The position numbers and the translations under genes are program-made. From the NCBI RefSeq assembly GCF_036250065.1, contig NZ_CP109199.1, positions 496,001 through 560,000 on the forward strand: DNA of 64,000 nt, in the 5' to 3' direction. This stretch comes from Micromonospora sp. NBC_01699. GTDB taxonomy: Bacteria; Actinomycetota; Actinomycetes; Mycobacteriales; Micromonosporaceae. The notes under the pieces are model-generated. The model was not told where the DNA came from and did not search any database. It saw only the letters and a program-made list of their open reading frames with translations. Below are positions 54,897-62,723 of this stretch, one piece after another. The stretch's first letter is position 1. Each line of letters begins with the position of its first letter.

Positions 54897-55007
54897 GCGG
54901 CTGGGCGCTGGCGCGGGCGAGAACGGCGACGGGAACAGTCGCTATCCGTGCGGTGTTGTGTCAGCGTCAGTGGGGACTGGTTGATACGGGACGAGGGGGT
55001 AGGTCTG

Positions 55008-55412
55008 ATGGATCTTCTGGCTGAGTACCGGCGGGCGACCATGTTCTTCGAGACCGGGGACCCGAGCGGGGCGGCCCGGTTGCTGGAGCCGATCGTCGAG
55101 GCCGAGCCCACGAACACCTCCGTACGGCAGCTGCTGGCTCGCGCGTACTTCCAGTCGGCCCAGCTCGGCCGGGCCGAGGAGCAGTTGCGGGTGCTGGTCG
55201 ACCGTGACCCGAGTGACCACTACGCGCACCATGTGCTGGGCCGGACCCTGGAGCGGGTCGGGCGGGCGCCGGAGGCGCTGCGGCACCTGCGGATCGCGGC
55301 GGCGATGCATTCGGAGAACGACGACTACCAGACGGCGTTGCGGCGGGTGGAGACCAAGGTCGGCGGTTCCCGCCGGGGTGACCTGCCTACGATGGGTTCC
55401 CATGGGAGCTGA
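55008..55412 (+). CDS. TPR-repeat protein
   Basis: A 134-residue protein built of about three tetratricopeptide repeats (MFFETGDPSGAARLLEPIVE, ARAYFQSAQLGRAEEQLRVL, HHVLGRTLERVGRAPEALRHL). It probably mediates protein contact. ATG 55008 starts the first helix; an upstream in-frame start at 54948 encodes no family residues. It is followed 18 bases later by the Smr gene, so they may be co-transcribed. Confidence 0.85.
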   Translation: MDLLAEYRRATMFFETGDPSGAARLLEPIVEAEPTNTSVRQLLARAYFQSAQLGRAEEQLRVLVDRDPSDHYAHHVLGRTLERVGRAPEALRHLRIAAAMHSENDDYQTALRRVETKVGGSRRGDLPTMGSHGS

Positions 55413-55430
55413 CCGGGGGATGGGCGTGCG

Positions 55431-55685
55431 ATGAAGCTCAAGCTCGACCTGCACGACATCTTCAACCGGGGGCAGGACATCGACCGGGCGCTGCGCGGCA
55501 TCATCGACGAGGCGGTGGCGAAGAAGGCCACCCTGGTCGAGATCATCCCCGGCAAGGGTTCGGGCCAGCTCAAAAAGCGGGTGCTGCGCTTCCTCGACCA
55601 AAAGGAAATCAAGCAGATCTACCACCGCGTAGAAAAGGACTCGAACAACTTCGGCCGAGTCTTCGTCCACTTCCGCTGGAAATAA
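55431..55685 (+). CDS. Stand-alone Smr (MutS2 C-terminal type) domain protein
   Basis: An 84-residue protein consisting of just one Smr domain: LKLDLHDIFNR, VEIIPGKGSGQLKKRVLRFL and FVHFRWK are the three conserved blocks (LDLHG, xGKGSxxLkxxV). Smr domains nick or bind DNA/RNA. The His in DLHD and the GKGSG loop are kept. No MutS2 core is present. Starts at ATG 55431, 18 bases after the TPR gene. Confidence 0.88.
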   Translation: MKLKLDLHDIFNRGQDIDRALRGIIDEAVAKKATLVEIIPGKGSGQLKKRVLRFLDQKEIKQIYHRVEKDSNNFGRVFVHFRWK

Positions 55686-55730
55686 CCCCTCCAACCCCTC
55701 CCCTCCCTCCCCCCACGGGCCCCTACCTGC

Positions 55731-55796
55731 TCGTCGATCTAGGGCGAATACGTGTTAGTCGATCTCTAATCACACGTATTTCCCCTAGATCGACGG
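55731..55796. repeat. Long palindromic element
   Basis: Arms of about 24 bases begin CGTCGATCTAGGGC and end in the near-complement CCCCTAGATCGACG, with an AC-rich centre (AATACGTGT / ACACGTATTT). The loop between them also repeats GTCGATCT. A REP-like dispersed palindrome is likely; it may serve as a terminator for the Smr gene. Confidence 0.75.
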
Positions 55797-55797
55797 G

Positions 55798-55856
55798 GTG
55801 TGGGGGGTGTGGGGGGTGTGGGGGGTGTGGGGGGTGTGGGGGGTGTGGGGGGTGTG
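55798..55856 (+). repeat. G-rich 9-base tandem repeat
   Basis: About six copies of the unit TGTGGGGGG follow one another, then a degenerate G-rich tail to about 55905. Runs of six G every nine bases can form G-quadruplexes on the plus strand. Repeat number is expected to vary between strains. Confidence 0.9.
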
Positions 55857-55911
55857 CGGGTGTGTGTGGTGGGGGTGGGGGGCTGGGGGCGGTTGTGGTG
55901 GGTGGGAGCGA

Positions 55912-55945
55912 GATATTGACATGCCTGAAATGCGCTGTCAATATC
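55912..55945. promoter_or_regulatory. Inverted repeat upstream of the cellulase gene
   Basis: GATATTGACA (55912-55921) and TGTCAATATC (55936-55945) are perfect 10-base arms separated by 14 bases. TTGACA within the first arm could be the -35 hexamer; the site is AT-rich against the local background. Likely operator or promoter element. Confidence 0.6.
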
Positions 55946-55956
55946 GCCCTACTCGC

Positions 55957-55970
55957 TGGGAGCGCTTCCA
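55957..55970. promoter_or_regulatory. CebR/CelR-type operator
   Basis: TGGGAGCGCTTCCA differs at one position from TGGGAGCGCTCCCA, the operator of the cellobiose-responsive LacI-type repressors CebR (Streptomyces) and CelR (Thermobifida). It lies 78 bases before the cellulase start. Cellobiose induction of the cellulase is the predicted consequence. Confidence 0.85.
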
Positions 55971-56048
55971 TGACCTTGGGTGCCGTGACCCGTACGCGGT
56001 GGTGATGTCGCGCCCGGCGGGACCGTGTCCTCCACCGAAAGGACTCCC

Positions 56049-58337
56049 GTGCGAAACCGACCACCCACCCGGCGTGCCGCACCGCTCGCCGTACTCACCG
56101 TGGCCGCGCTGGCCAGCACCGCACTTAGCGGCCCGGCCGCGTACGCCGAAGATCCCGAGCCCGGACCCGAGCAGATAGTCAACGGCACCTTCGACGGCGG
56201 TCACGCCCCCTGGTGGGGGACCGGCAACCTCACCCTGGACAGCGGCGGCGGGCGGCTCTGCGCCGCCGTACCCGGTGGCACGGTCAATCCGTGGGACGTC
56301 ATCATCGGCCAGGACAACGTCCCGCTGGTCGCCGGTGAGACATACGAGTTCCGGTTCTTCGGCACCGCCAGCCCGGCCAGGGTCGGCAAGGCGCTGGTGC
56401 AGTTGCCGGTCGACCCGTACACGCAGTATCTGTCCGCCAATCCCGAGCTGAGTGTCTCCGGCAACGACTACCGCTACACCTTCACCTCCCCGGTCGACCT
56501 GCCGAACGCCCAGGTCGCCTTCCAACTCGGCGGCAGCGTCGAGCCGTGGACGGTCTGCCTGGACAACGTCTCGCTGCGCGGTGGCGCGGCACCCGATGTC
56601 TACGTACCGGAGACCGGCCCGAGGGTCCGGGTCAACCAGGTCGGCTACCTGCCGAAGGGCCCGAAGAACGCCACCGTGGTCACCGATGCCACCGCCGCGC
56701 TGCCCTGGCACCTGCGCAACCGGAGCGGCCGGGTGGTGGCCAGCGGCCGGACCGTCCCGCGTGGACTCGACTCCTCCTCCGGGCAGCGGGTGCACTCGAT
56801 CGACTTCGGTCGCTACACCGACACCGGCAGCGGCTACACCCTGGTCGCCGACGGGGAGACCAGCCGGCCGTTCGACCTCGGCACGGACTTCTACGAGCGG
56901 CTGCGTACGGACGCGTTGAAGTTCTACTACACCCAGCGCAGCGGGGTGGAGATCCTCGACCGGTTGCGCCCCGGCTATGGCCGTCCGGCCGGTCACGCCG
57001 GCCTCGCCCCGAACCAGGGCGACACCGCCGTGCCCTGCCAACCCGGTGTCTGCGACTACACTTTGGACGTCTCCGGCGGCTGGTACGACGCCGGCGACCA
57101 CGGCAAGTACGTGGTCAACGGCGGCATCTCGGTGCACCAGCTGATGAGCGAGTACGAACGCTCCCGCCGGGCCGACACCGCCCAGCCGTGGCAGCTCGGC
57201 GACCGCACCCTCGACCTGCCGGAGAGCGGCAACCGGGTGCCGGACATCCTCGACGAGGCGCGCTGGGAACAGGAGTTCCTGCTCAGCATGCAGGTCCCGG
57301 CCGGCAAGCCGAAGGCCGGCATGGCCCACCACAAGATCCACGACGACTCGTGGACCGGGCTGCCGCTGCTGCCCCATCTTGACGACAAGCGGCGCGAACT
57401 GCACCCGCCCAGCACCGCCGCCACGCTCAACCTGGCCGCCACCGCCGCGCAGGCGGCCCGCGTCTTCCGCCCGTACGACCGGGGGTTCGCCGACCGCAAC
57501 CTGCGCGCGGCGAAGGCCGCCTGGGCCGCGGCCAGGGCGAACCCAACGGTGTACGCCGACCCGGCCGACGCCAACGGCGGCGGCGCCTACAACGACAACG
57601 ACGTCAGCGACGAGTTCTACTGGGCCGCCGCCGAGCTGTTCCTCACCACCGGGGCGCGCGAGTACCGCGACGCGGTGCTCGCCTCGCCGCACCACACCGG
57701 CGACGTTTGGCGGGAGCGCGGCTTCGACTGGGGCAACACCGCCGCACTCGGCCGGCTCGACCTGGCCACGCTGCCCAGCTCGCTGCCGGACCGCGAGCGG
57801 GTCCGGGCGTCGGTGGTCCGGGGCGCCGACCGCTACCTGGCCACGATCGAGACCCATCCGTACGGGGTGCCGTACGCACCGGCCGACAACCTGTGGGACT
57901 GGGGTTCCAACAACCTGATCATCAACAACGCGATAGTGCTGGCCACCGCCTTCGACCTGACCGGCCGGGACCGCTACCGCGACGGGGTGCTGGAGACGAT
58001 GGACTACCTGTTCGGCCGCAACGCGCTGAACCAGTCGTACGTGACCGGCTACGGCGAGGTGGCCGCCCGCAACCAGCACAGCCGCTGGTACGCCCACCAG
58101 CTCAACCCGGACCTGCCGAACCCGCCCCGAGGCACCCTCTCCGGTGGCCCGAACTCGGCTATCCAGGACCCGGTGGCGCAGCAGAAACTGCGCGGCTGCG
58201 CGCCGCAGTTCTGCTACCTCGACGACATCGAGTCCTGGTCGACGAACGAGCTGACCATCAACTGGAACGCCCCGCTGGCCTGGATCGCGGGATTCGTCGC
58301 CGACCAGGACGACGGTGCCGCCCACCCGCACCACTGA
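56049..58337 (+). CDS. Secreted GH9 cellulase with N-terminal CBM
   Basis: A 762-residue secreted endo-/exoglucanase. The signal peptide ([20 protein letters not shown] with cleavage near AAYA-ED) comes first. A carbohydrate-binding module of the CBM4/9 type covers ~40-185 ([14 protein letters not shown]...NVSLRGG), an Ig-like CelD_N domain ~195-285 ([20 protein letters not shown]), and the GH9 catalytic domain ~295-755. Active-site landmarks are [17 protein letters not shown] (catalytic base Asp pair), [10 protein letters not shown] and [21 protein letters not shown] (acid Glu). GTG 56049 is chosen because AAAGGA lies 7 bases upstream. A terminator follows at 58347. Confidence 0.93.
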   Translation: MRNRPPTRRAAPLAVLTVAALASTALSGPAAYAEDPEPGPEQIVNGTFDGGHAPWWGTGNLTLDSGGGRLCAAVPGGTVNPWDVIIGQDNVPLVAGETYEFRFFGTASPARVGKALVQLPVDPYTQYLSANPELSVSGNDYRYTFTSPVDLPNAQVAFQLGGSVEPWTVCLDNVSLRGGAAPDVYVPETGPRVRVNQVGYLPKGPKNATVVTDATAALPWHLRNRSGRVVASGRTVPRGLDSSSGQRVHSIDFGRYTDTGSGYTLVADGETSRPFDLGTDFYERLRTDALKFYYTQRSGVEILDRLRPGYGRPAGHAGLAPNQGDTAVPCQPGVCDYTLDVSGGWYDAGDHGKYVVNGGISVHQLMSEYERSRRADTAQPWQLGDRTLDLPESGNRVPDILDEARWEQEFLLSMQVPAGKPKAGMAHHKIHDDSWTGLPLLPHLDDKRRELHPPSTAATLNLAATAAQAARVFRPYDRGFADRNLRAAKAAWAAARANPTVYADPADANGGGAYNDNDVSDEFYWAAAELFLTTGAREYRDAVLASPHHTGDVWRERGFDWGNTAALGRLDLATLPSSLPDRERVRASVVRGADRYLATIETHPYGVPYAPADNLWDWGSNNLIINNAIVLATAFDLTGRDRYRDGVLETMDYLFGRNALNQSYVTGYGEVAARNQHSRWYAHQLNPDLPNPPRGTLSGGPNSAIQDPVAQQKLRGCAPQFCYLDDIESWSTNELTINWNAPLAWIAGFVADQDDGAAHPHH

Positions 58338-58346
58338 CCGGCGTAC

Positions 58347-58383
58347 GGAAGGGCCCCTGGTCACGCACACCAGGGGTCCTTCC
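58347..58383. terminator. Terminator between cellulase and peptidase genes
   Basis: GGAAGGGCCCCTGGT and ACCAGGGGTCCTTCC form a 15-base stem (one G-T pair) around a 7-base loop. It lies between two convergent stops (58337 and 58414) and can serve both. Confidence 0.88.
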
Positions 58384-58413
58384 ATACAACTCGGTTGGAG
58401 CCTTTCGTACGGC

Positions 58414-60846
58414 TCAGTAGGAGTAGGTGTGGGCGACGGCGACCATCTCCGAGGTGTGCGAGCCGACCACGCCCACCCCGGCCGGGCGCGGACGGAAGCC
58501 GGGCAGCCCGGACAGGCCGTCGCTGCCGTCCATCGCCCGCAGTGACACCGGGCCGCCAAGGGGCGTGAGCACCAACTCGATCTCGATCCCGTCGGCCGGC
58601 GGGGCGTGGAAGACCAGCCCGAACGACCACGGTCCGCCGTCGGGAGCCACGGTCACCGGGACGTCACGTCCCGCGACCGTCGCCCGTTGCACCGTCGCGG
58701 TCGACGCGGCCACGTGCAGGCCGACCAGACGCACCTGCCGTTGCGGGGCCAGACGCAGCCGCAGGGTACGCCGATCACCGTCGGTCCGGTCGGCGAGCAC
58801 GGTCAACGCCGGGGCGGGCAGCGCCGCCGCCTGTGCCGGACCGGCGAGCACGTCCTTGGGGCCGAGCGCCGGGAAGTCGGCTCGGGTCGAGACCGGTGTG
58901 TCGACGTACCCGGCGGTCCACGGTTGCGGGTCGGCCTCCTCGCTGAACCAGCGGGCCGTACCGGTGTCGGTGTCGAGCGCGTACATCAGGTGGGTCGGCA
59001 CCGGATGCGCGGCATCGAACCGGTCGACCACCAGGCCGGTCCCGGCGAGCACCAGCGCGGCGAGCGCCGCCGCGAGACCCGGCACCGCGCCCGGCCACCG
59101 CCTGGCGGCCGCTACCCCCGCCGGCTCGCCCGCCGGTCCAGTGCCGGGCGGTCCAGTGCCGGGCGGTGCGGGGTGGAACAAGTCGAGGACCGGTAGCGCG
59201 CCGAGCCCGAGCATGACGGCGAACAGCGCCGCCACCCCGCCCATCGCCATGCCCAGCGCCGGGAACAGCAGCATCACGGTCGGCAGCAGGATGAGCACCC
59301 CGATCCCGGCGCCGGCGGTCACCGCGACCACCGCCCAGCGGCTGCCCGGCCGTACGGCGAGGGCCACCAGCGCGCCGCCCGCGCCGGCCAGCGCGGGCAG
59401 GGCGGCCAGGTACGACCCACCCGGAGTGAGTACGGCGAGCAGCACCCCCAGTACGGCCAGCCAGCCGAACCCGCCGACGGCCAGTGCCGCCGTCCCGATC
59501 CGGCGACGGAACAGCGCGTACCAGCCGAGCAGTACGGCGGCGGCCAGCGCCAGCACCGCCAGTCGATACCACAGCGGGCGGTACGGGTCGAGCAGCTCGG
59601 CGTAGCCGGGCCGGATGGTGGTGATGCCCAGCCAGAGCAGCTGCGCCAGCACCGGTGCGACCACTATCGGCAGCAGGGCCAGCCCGAAGCCGGCGCCGAT
59701 CCGGGACCGGGTGGCCTGCCCCCGGCGCCGGGTCAGCCAGCCGAGCAGACCGACCGCGGCGACCGCGAGCAGGGCCAGTGGCCAGGTCAGCCAGCCGGGG
59801 TAGCGGACCAGGGTGCCGGGCAGCGGGAAGTAGGTGGCGTCGTCGCCGGCGCGCAGGTCGGCCAGGTCGGTGGAACCGAACTCGCGGGCCAGCGCCAGCG
59901 CGTTGTCGCCGTGCTGCTGCACACTGCGCCGGTCGACCGTGGCCGGTGTGTCCAGCGGGGTGTGGTAGATCGCCCCGCCGTCCAGGTAGGCCGAGTTCAG
60001 ACCGGTGAAGCCGTGGTCGAGAAAGGCGGTGAAGTCGGTGTCGTTCGGCAGCAGCCGGTAGACCTCGACCGCGAACGAGGTGCCGACCGGGTGCGGGGCG
60101 GCCCGGCCGAAGACGCCGACCAGGCCGGCGTTGTCCGGCGAGGTTTCGAACATGATCACCGGCCCGGTGCTGCCGCGCGCCTCGACGTTGAGCACCACGC
60201 CGCCGTCGGCCGCGAGCGGGTGCCCGGACGCGAACGCCGAAGCGCCGCACAGGCATGCCTCCTCGGCGTCGGTCAGCACGAACACTATGTCGTTGCGGGG
60301 GCGGGGACCGGTGCTCAGCGCGCGGGCCACCTCCAGGATGGTCGAGGTCCCGACCGCGTCGTCGTTGCCGCCCGGCCCGGAGGGCACCGCGTCGTAGTGG
60401 GCGACCAGGAAGATCCGACCGGTCGGATCGGTGCCGGGGATGCGGGCGACGACGTTGCGTACCCGGCCCAGGGTGGTGCCGCCCGCCGCGCCGCTGAGCT
60501 GACCGGCCTCCTCGGCCACCGTGTCCTGGATCTCGGTGGACAGGCCGAGGTCGCGCAGGGTGCCTTCGAGGTACGTCCGGACCCGGTCGTTGGCGGGGCT
60601 GCCGGCGGGGTGCGGGCGCGCCGCGACGATGCCCACGTGCTCGGCGGCCCGATCGGCGCTGAACCGGTCGGCGGGGGCGTCGGCGCCGACCGGGGCCGGC
60701 GTACGCAGGTCGAGCAGTGCGGCGGCGCCGATCGCGACCAGCACGGTCAGCGCGGCGGCGGCGACCGACCAGCGCCGGGCGACTCGGACCGGTCGGACCG
60801 GTCGGGCGGGTGCGTGTCCGGGTGGTGACGGGGCGGGTGCGGCCAC
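58414..60846 (-). CDS. Membrane-bound M28 zinc peptidase
   Basis: An 810-residue membrane protein. An N-terminal anchor (RRWSVAAAALTVLVAIGAAALL) is followed by an M28 aminopeptidase domain (~70-330): zinc ligands are in VAHYDAVPSGPGGNDDAVG (His, Asp), the catalytic/ligand Glu in TDAEEACLCGA, an Asp in LPNDTDFTAF and the last His in IYHTPLDTPATVD. Eight or so membrane segments fill ~350-620, and a beta-rich C-terminal domain of ~190 residues lies outside. The layout resembles ER-metallopeptidase 1-like (Fxna) proteins. GTG 60846 has AGGAGA upstream. Confidence 0.85.
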   Translation of the reverse strand: MAAPAPSPPGHAPARPVRPVRVARRWSVAAAALTVLVAIGAAALLDLRTPAPVGADAPADRFSADRAAEHVGIVAARPHPAGSPANDRVRTYLEGTLRDLGLSTEIQDTVAEEAGQLSGAAGGTTLGRVRNVVARIPGTDPTGRIFLVAHYDAVPSGPGGNDDAVGTSTILEVARALSTGPRPRNDIVFVLTDAEEACLCGASAFASGHPLAADGGVVLNVEARGSTGPVIMFETSPDNAGLVGVFGRAAPHPVGTSFAVEVYRLLPNDTDFTAFLDHGFTGLNSAYLDGGAIYHTPLDTPATVDRRSVQQHGDNALALAREFGSTDLADLRAGDDATYFPLPGTLVRYPGWLTWPLALLAVAAVGLLGWLTRRRGQATRSRIGAGFGLALLPIVVAPVLAQLLWLGITTIRPGYAELLDPYRPLWYRLAVLALAAAVLLGWYALFRRRIGTAALAVGGFGWLAVLGVLLAVLTPGGSYLAALPALAGAGGALVALAVRPGSRWAVVAVTAGAGIGVLILLPTVMLLFPALGMAMGGVAALFAVMLGLGALPVLDLFHPAPPGTGPPGTGPAGEPAGVAAARRWPGAVPGLAAALAALVLAGTGLVVDRFDAAHPVPTHLMYALDTDTGTARWFSEEADPQPWTAGYVDTPVSTRADFPALGPKDVLAGPAQAAALPAPALTVLADRTDGDRRTLRLRLAPQRQVRLVGLHVAASTATVQRATVAGRDVPVTVAPDGGPWSFGLVFHAPPADGIEIELVLTPLGGPVSLRAMDGSDGLSGLPGFRPRPAGVGVVGSHTSEMVAVAHTYSY

Positions 60847-60988
60847 GGTTTCTCCTGGGGGAAGGGGGGTCTTCCTGGGGCGCGGGTGATCAGTGTTACC
60901 GGTGCGTACGGTCCGCGCTATCCGAGCCGTGGCCGGGTGCCGGTGGGTGACTGACGGTTGGCCCCGGTTGTCGCATAGCGTGGGGCGT

Positions 60989-61348
60989 ATGACCCCGGTT
61001 CTTGAGCCTGATCCGATCGACCTGCTGCGGCAGTTCGTCGAGCGGGTGGCGCCGTACGACCCGGATCCGTCGGGTTCCCCGGTGGCTTCGGTCGAGCTAC
61101 GGCACCGGCACGCCACCGAGCGTCTCGCGCTCACTCCGTACCTGGTCCGGGCGCTGGGCGCCGCACTGGCCGGCTACCGTGATCCGGGCGACCGGGGCCG
61201 CTGCGCGGAGTGCGGCGGCCGGCGGCTGGACGACAACCTGCACTGCCTCGACTGCGGTCGGCTGCACGGGATCCTCGGCGAGGTGATCGCCGCCCGCGCC
61301 GCGCGCATGTCACCGGAAGCGGGCCCGATCGGCGGTCCGGTCGGATGA
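60989..61348 (+). CDS. Small zinc-ribbon protein
   Basis: A 119-residue protein of unknown function. The central part is helical (ATERLALTPYLVRALGAALAGY), and the C-terminal half has a four-Cys ribbon: CAECGGRRLDDNLHCLDCGR, two CxxC pairs 12 residues apart. ATG 60989 gives the simplest start; upstream in-frame sequence to 60893 looks non-coding. Confidence 0.75.
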   Translation: MTPVLEPDPIDLLRQFVERVAPYDPDPSGSPVASVELRHRHATERLALTPYLVRALGAALAGYRDPGDRGRCAECGGRRLDDNLHCLDCGRLHGILGEVIAARAARMSPEAGPIGGPVG

Positions 61349-61496
61349 TCGGCCAGTCGGCGCGGGTCACCGCGTTCCCCGTGTTGTGTGGCAGCGTTGG
61401 TTGGTACAGGATCAGCAGGTTGATCGCGAAGGAGCAGGAGATCAGTATCGAGGATCCCCGATCCGGGACCGGTCCGCAGCGGTACGGAGTGCCGGT

Positions 61497-62723
61497 ATGA
61501 CCGGTTCTTCCGTGGTGCCCCAGCGGACGTACCCGCACGGTGGGCTCAGCCGGCATCCGAATCTGCCGGCGGGCGAGCGGTTGCGGGTGCTGCTGGTCGA
61601 GGACGATGAGGGCGACGCCTTCCTGGTCGGTGAACTGCTCGCCGAGACCCAGTCGGCGATCGACCTGCTGGTGGCGACGAGCCTCAACCAGGCCCGGCAG
61701 CAGATCGCCGGGGTGGACTGCGTACTGCTCGACCTCGGGCTGCCGGACGCCGAGGGGTTGGACGGGCTCCGCCAGGTCCTGGCCATGTCCACCGGTGCGG
61801 CGGTCTGCGTGCTCACCGGCCGCCAGGACGAGCGGCTCGGCGTCGACGCGGTCGCCGAGGGCGCCCAGGATTACCTGGTCAAGGGGCAGGTCGACGGGGT
61901 CCTGCTGTCCCGGGCGCTGCGCTACGCGGTCGAGCGCAAGCGGGCCGACGAGAACGCCCGGCGGCTGCGCGAGGTGGAGTTGCGCCAGGCGGAGTCGGCC
62001 CGGCTGGAGCGCGGCCTGCTGCCGCAGCCGCTGATGGACACCGACCAGGTCGAGGTGCACACCTTCTACCGGCCCGGCCGGCACGCCGCCCTGATCGGCG
62101 GCGACTTCTACGACGTCGTCCAGACCACCCCGAACCGGGTCGACCTGATCGTCGGCGACGTCTGCGGGCACGGGGTGGACGAGGCGGCGCTCGGCGTCGA
62201 GCTGCGGGTCGCCTGGCGGGCCCTGGTGCTCGCCCGGGTGCCGGACGACGAGGTGCTGCCCGCGCTGGAGCAGGTGCTGATGAGCGAGCGTCGGCTCCGG
62301 GAGATCTTCGCGACGGTCGCCACCGTACGGCTGGACCTGGCCGCGAACCGGGCCACCTTCCGGCTCGCCGGGCATCCGCCGCCGCTGCTGCTCTCCGGTG
62401 GCCGGGTCGCCCCGGTGCAGGTCCCGGGCGGGTTGCTGCTCGGGGTCCGCCCCCGCCCGCCGATCGCCTTCGATCTCGCCTTCGACACCGAGGACTGGTC
62501 TTTGTTGCTCTACACCGACGGATTGATCGAGGGGCGGGTCGGCGAGGGGCCGGACCGGCTCGACGTACCGGGGCTCGGTGGGCTGGTCGCCGACCCGAGG
62601 ACGCGGGGCGTGCCGCTGGCCGAGCTGCCGGGCTGGCTGGTCAGCCGGGCCGAGGAGCTCAACGGCGGCCCGCTCGCCGACGACGTGGCGATGCTGCTGG
62701 TCAGCCGGGGCGGGGGTCGCTGA
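61497..62723 (+). CDS. Response regulator fused to PP2C (SpoIIE/RsbU) phosphatase
   Basis: A 408-residue signalling protein. The receiver domain (~28-150) has the acidic pair in LLVEDDEGDAF, the phospho-acceptor Asp in LLDLGLPDAEG and the Lys in DYLVKGQ. A coiled coil (~150-185) connects to a PP2C-type phosphatase domain: GGDFYDVV, VGDVCGHGVDEA, AGHPPPLLL and LLLYTDGLIEGR supply the metal-binding Asp/Gly residues. Such proteins dephosphorylate anti-anti-sigma factors in stress control. It starts at ATG 61497 and overlaps the histidine kinase by 3 bases, which is its probable phosphate donor. Confidence 0.93.
   Translation: MTGSSVVPQRTYPHGGLSRHPNLPAGERLRVLLVEDDEGDAFLVGELLAETQSAIDLLVATSLNQARQQIAGVDCVLLDLGLPDAEGLDGLRQVLAMSTGAAVCVLTGRQDERLGVDAVAEGAQDYLVKGQVDGVLLSRALRYAVERKRADENARRLREVELRQAESARLERGLLPQPLMDTDQVEVHTFYRPGRHAALIGGDFYDVVQTTPNRVDLIVGDVCGHGVDEAALGVELRVAWRALVLARVPDDEVLPALEQVLMSERRLREIFATVATVRLDLAANRATFRLAGHPPPLLLSGGRVAPVQVPGGLLLGVRPRPPIAFDLAFDTEDWSLLLYTDGLIEGRVGEGPDRLDVPGLGGLVADPRTRGVPLAELPGWLVSRAEELNGGPLADDVAMLLVSRGGGR

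Larger units (their letters stand above)
55686..56048. other. Regulatory spacer before the cellulase gene
   Basis: There is no gene; the long antisense frame is an artefact. The stretch holds three distinct structures listed separately: a long imperfect palindrome, a G-rich tandem repeat, and two operators close to the cellulase start. Confidence 0.7.

Noticed and set aside
55431-55685. MutS2
   Set aside because: Only the Smr domain is present, and no MutS ATPase core lies upstream.
55798-55905. CRISPR array
   Set aside because: The repeat is a 9-base G-rich microsatellite without spacers, and no cas genes are present.
55938-58559. 873-codon minus-strand frame over the cellulase gene
   Set aside because: The opposite strand has an unambiguous GH9 enzyme; the antisense product is Gly/Val/Arg-rich and motif-free.
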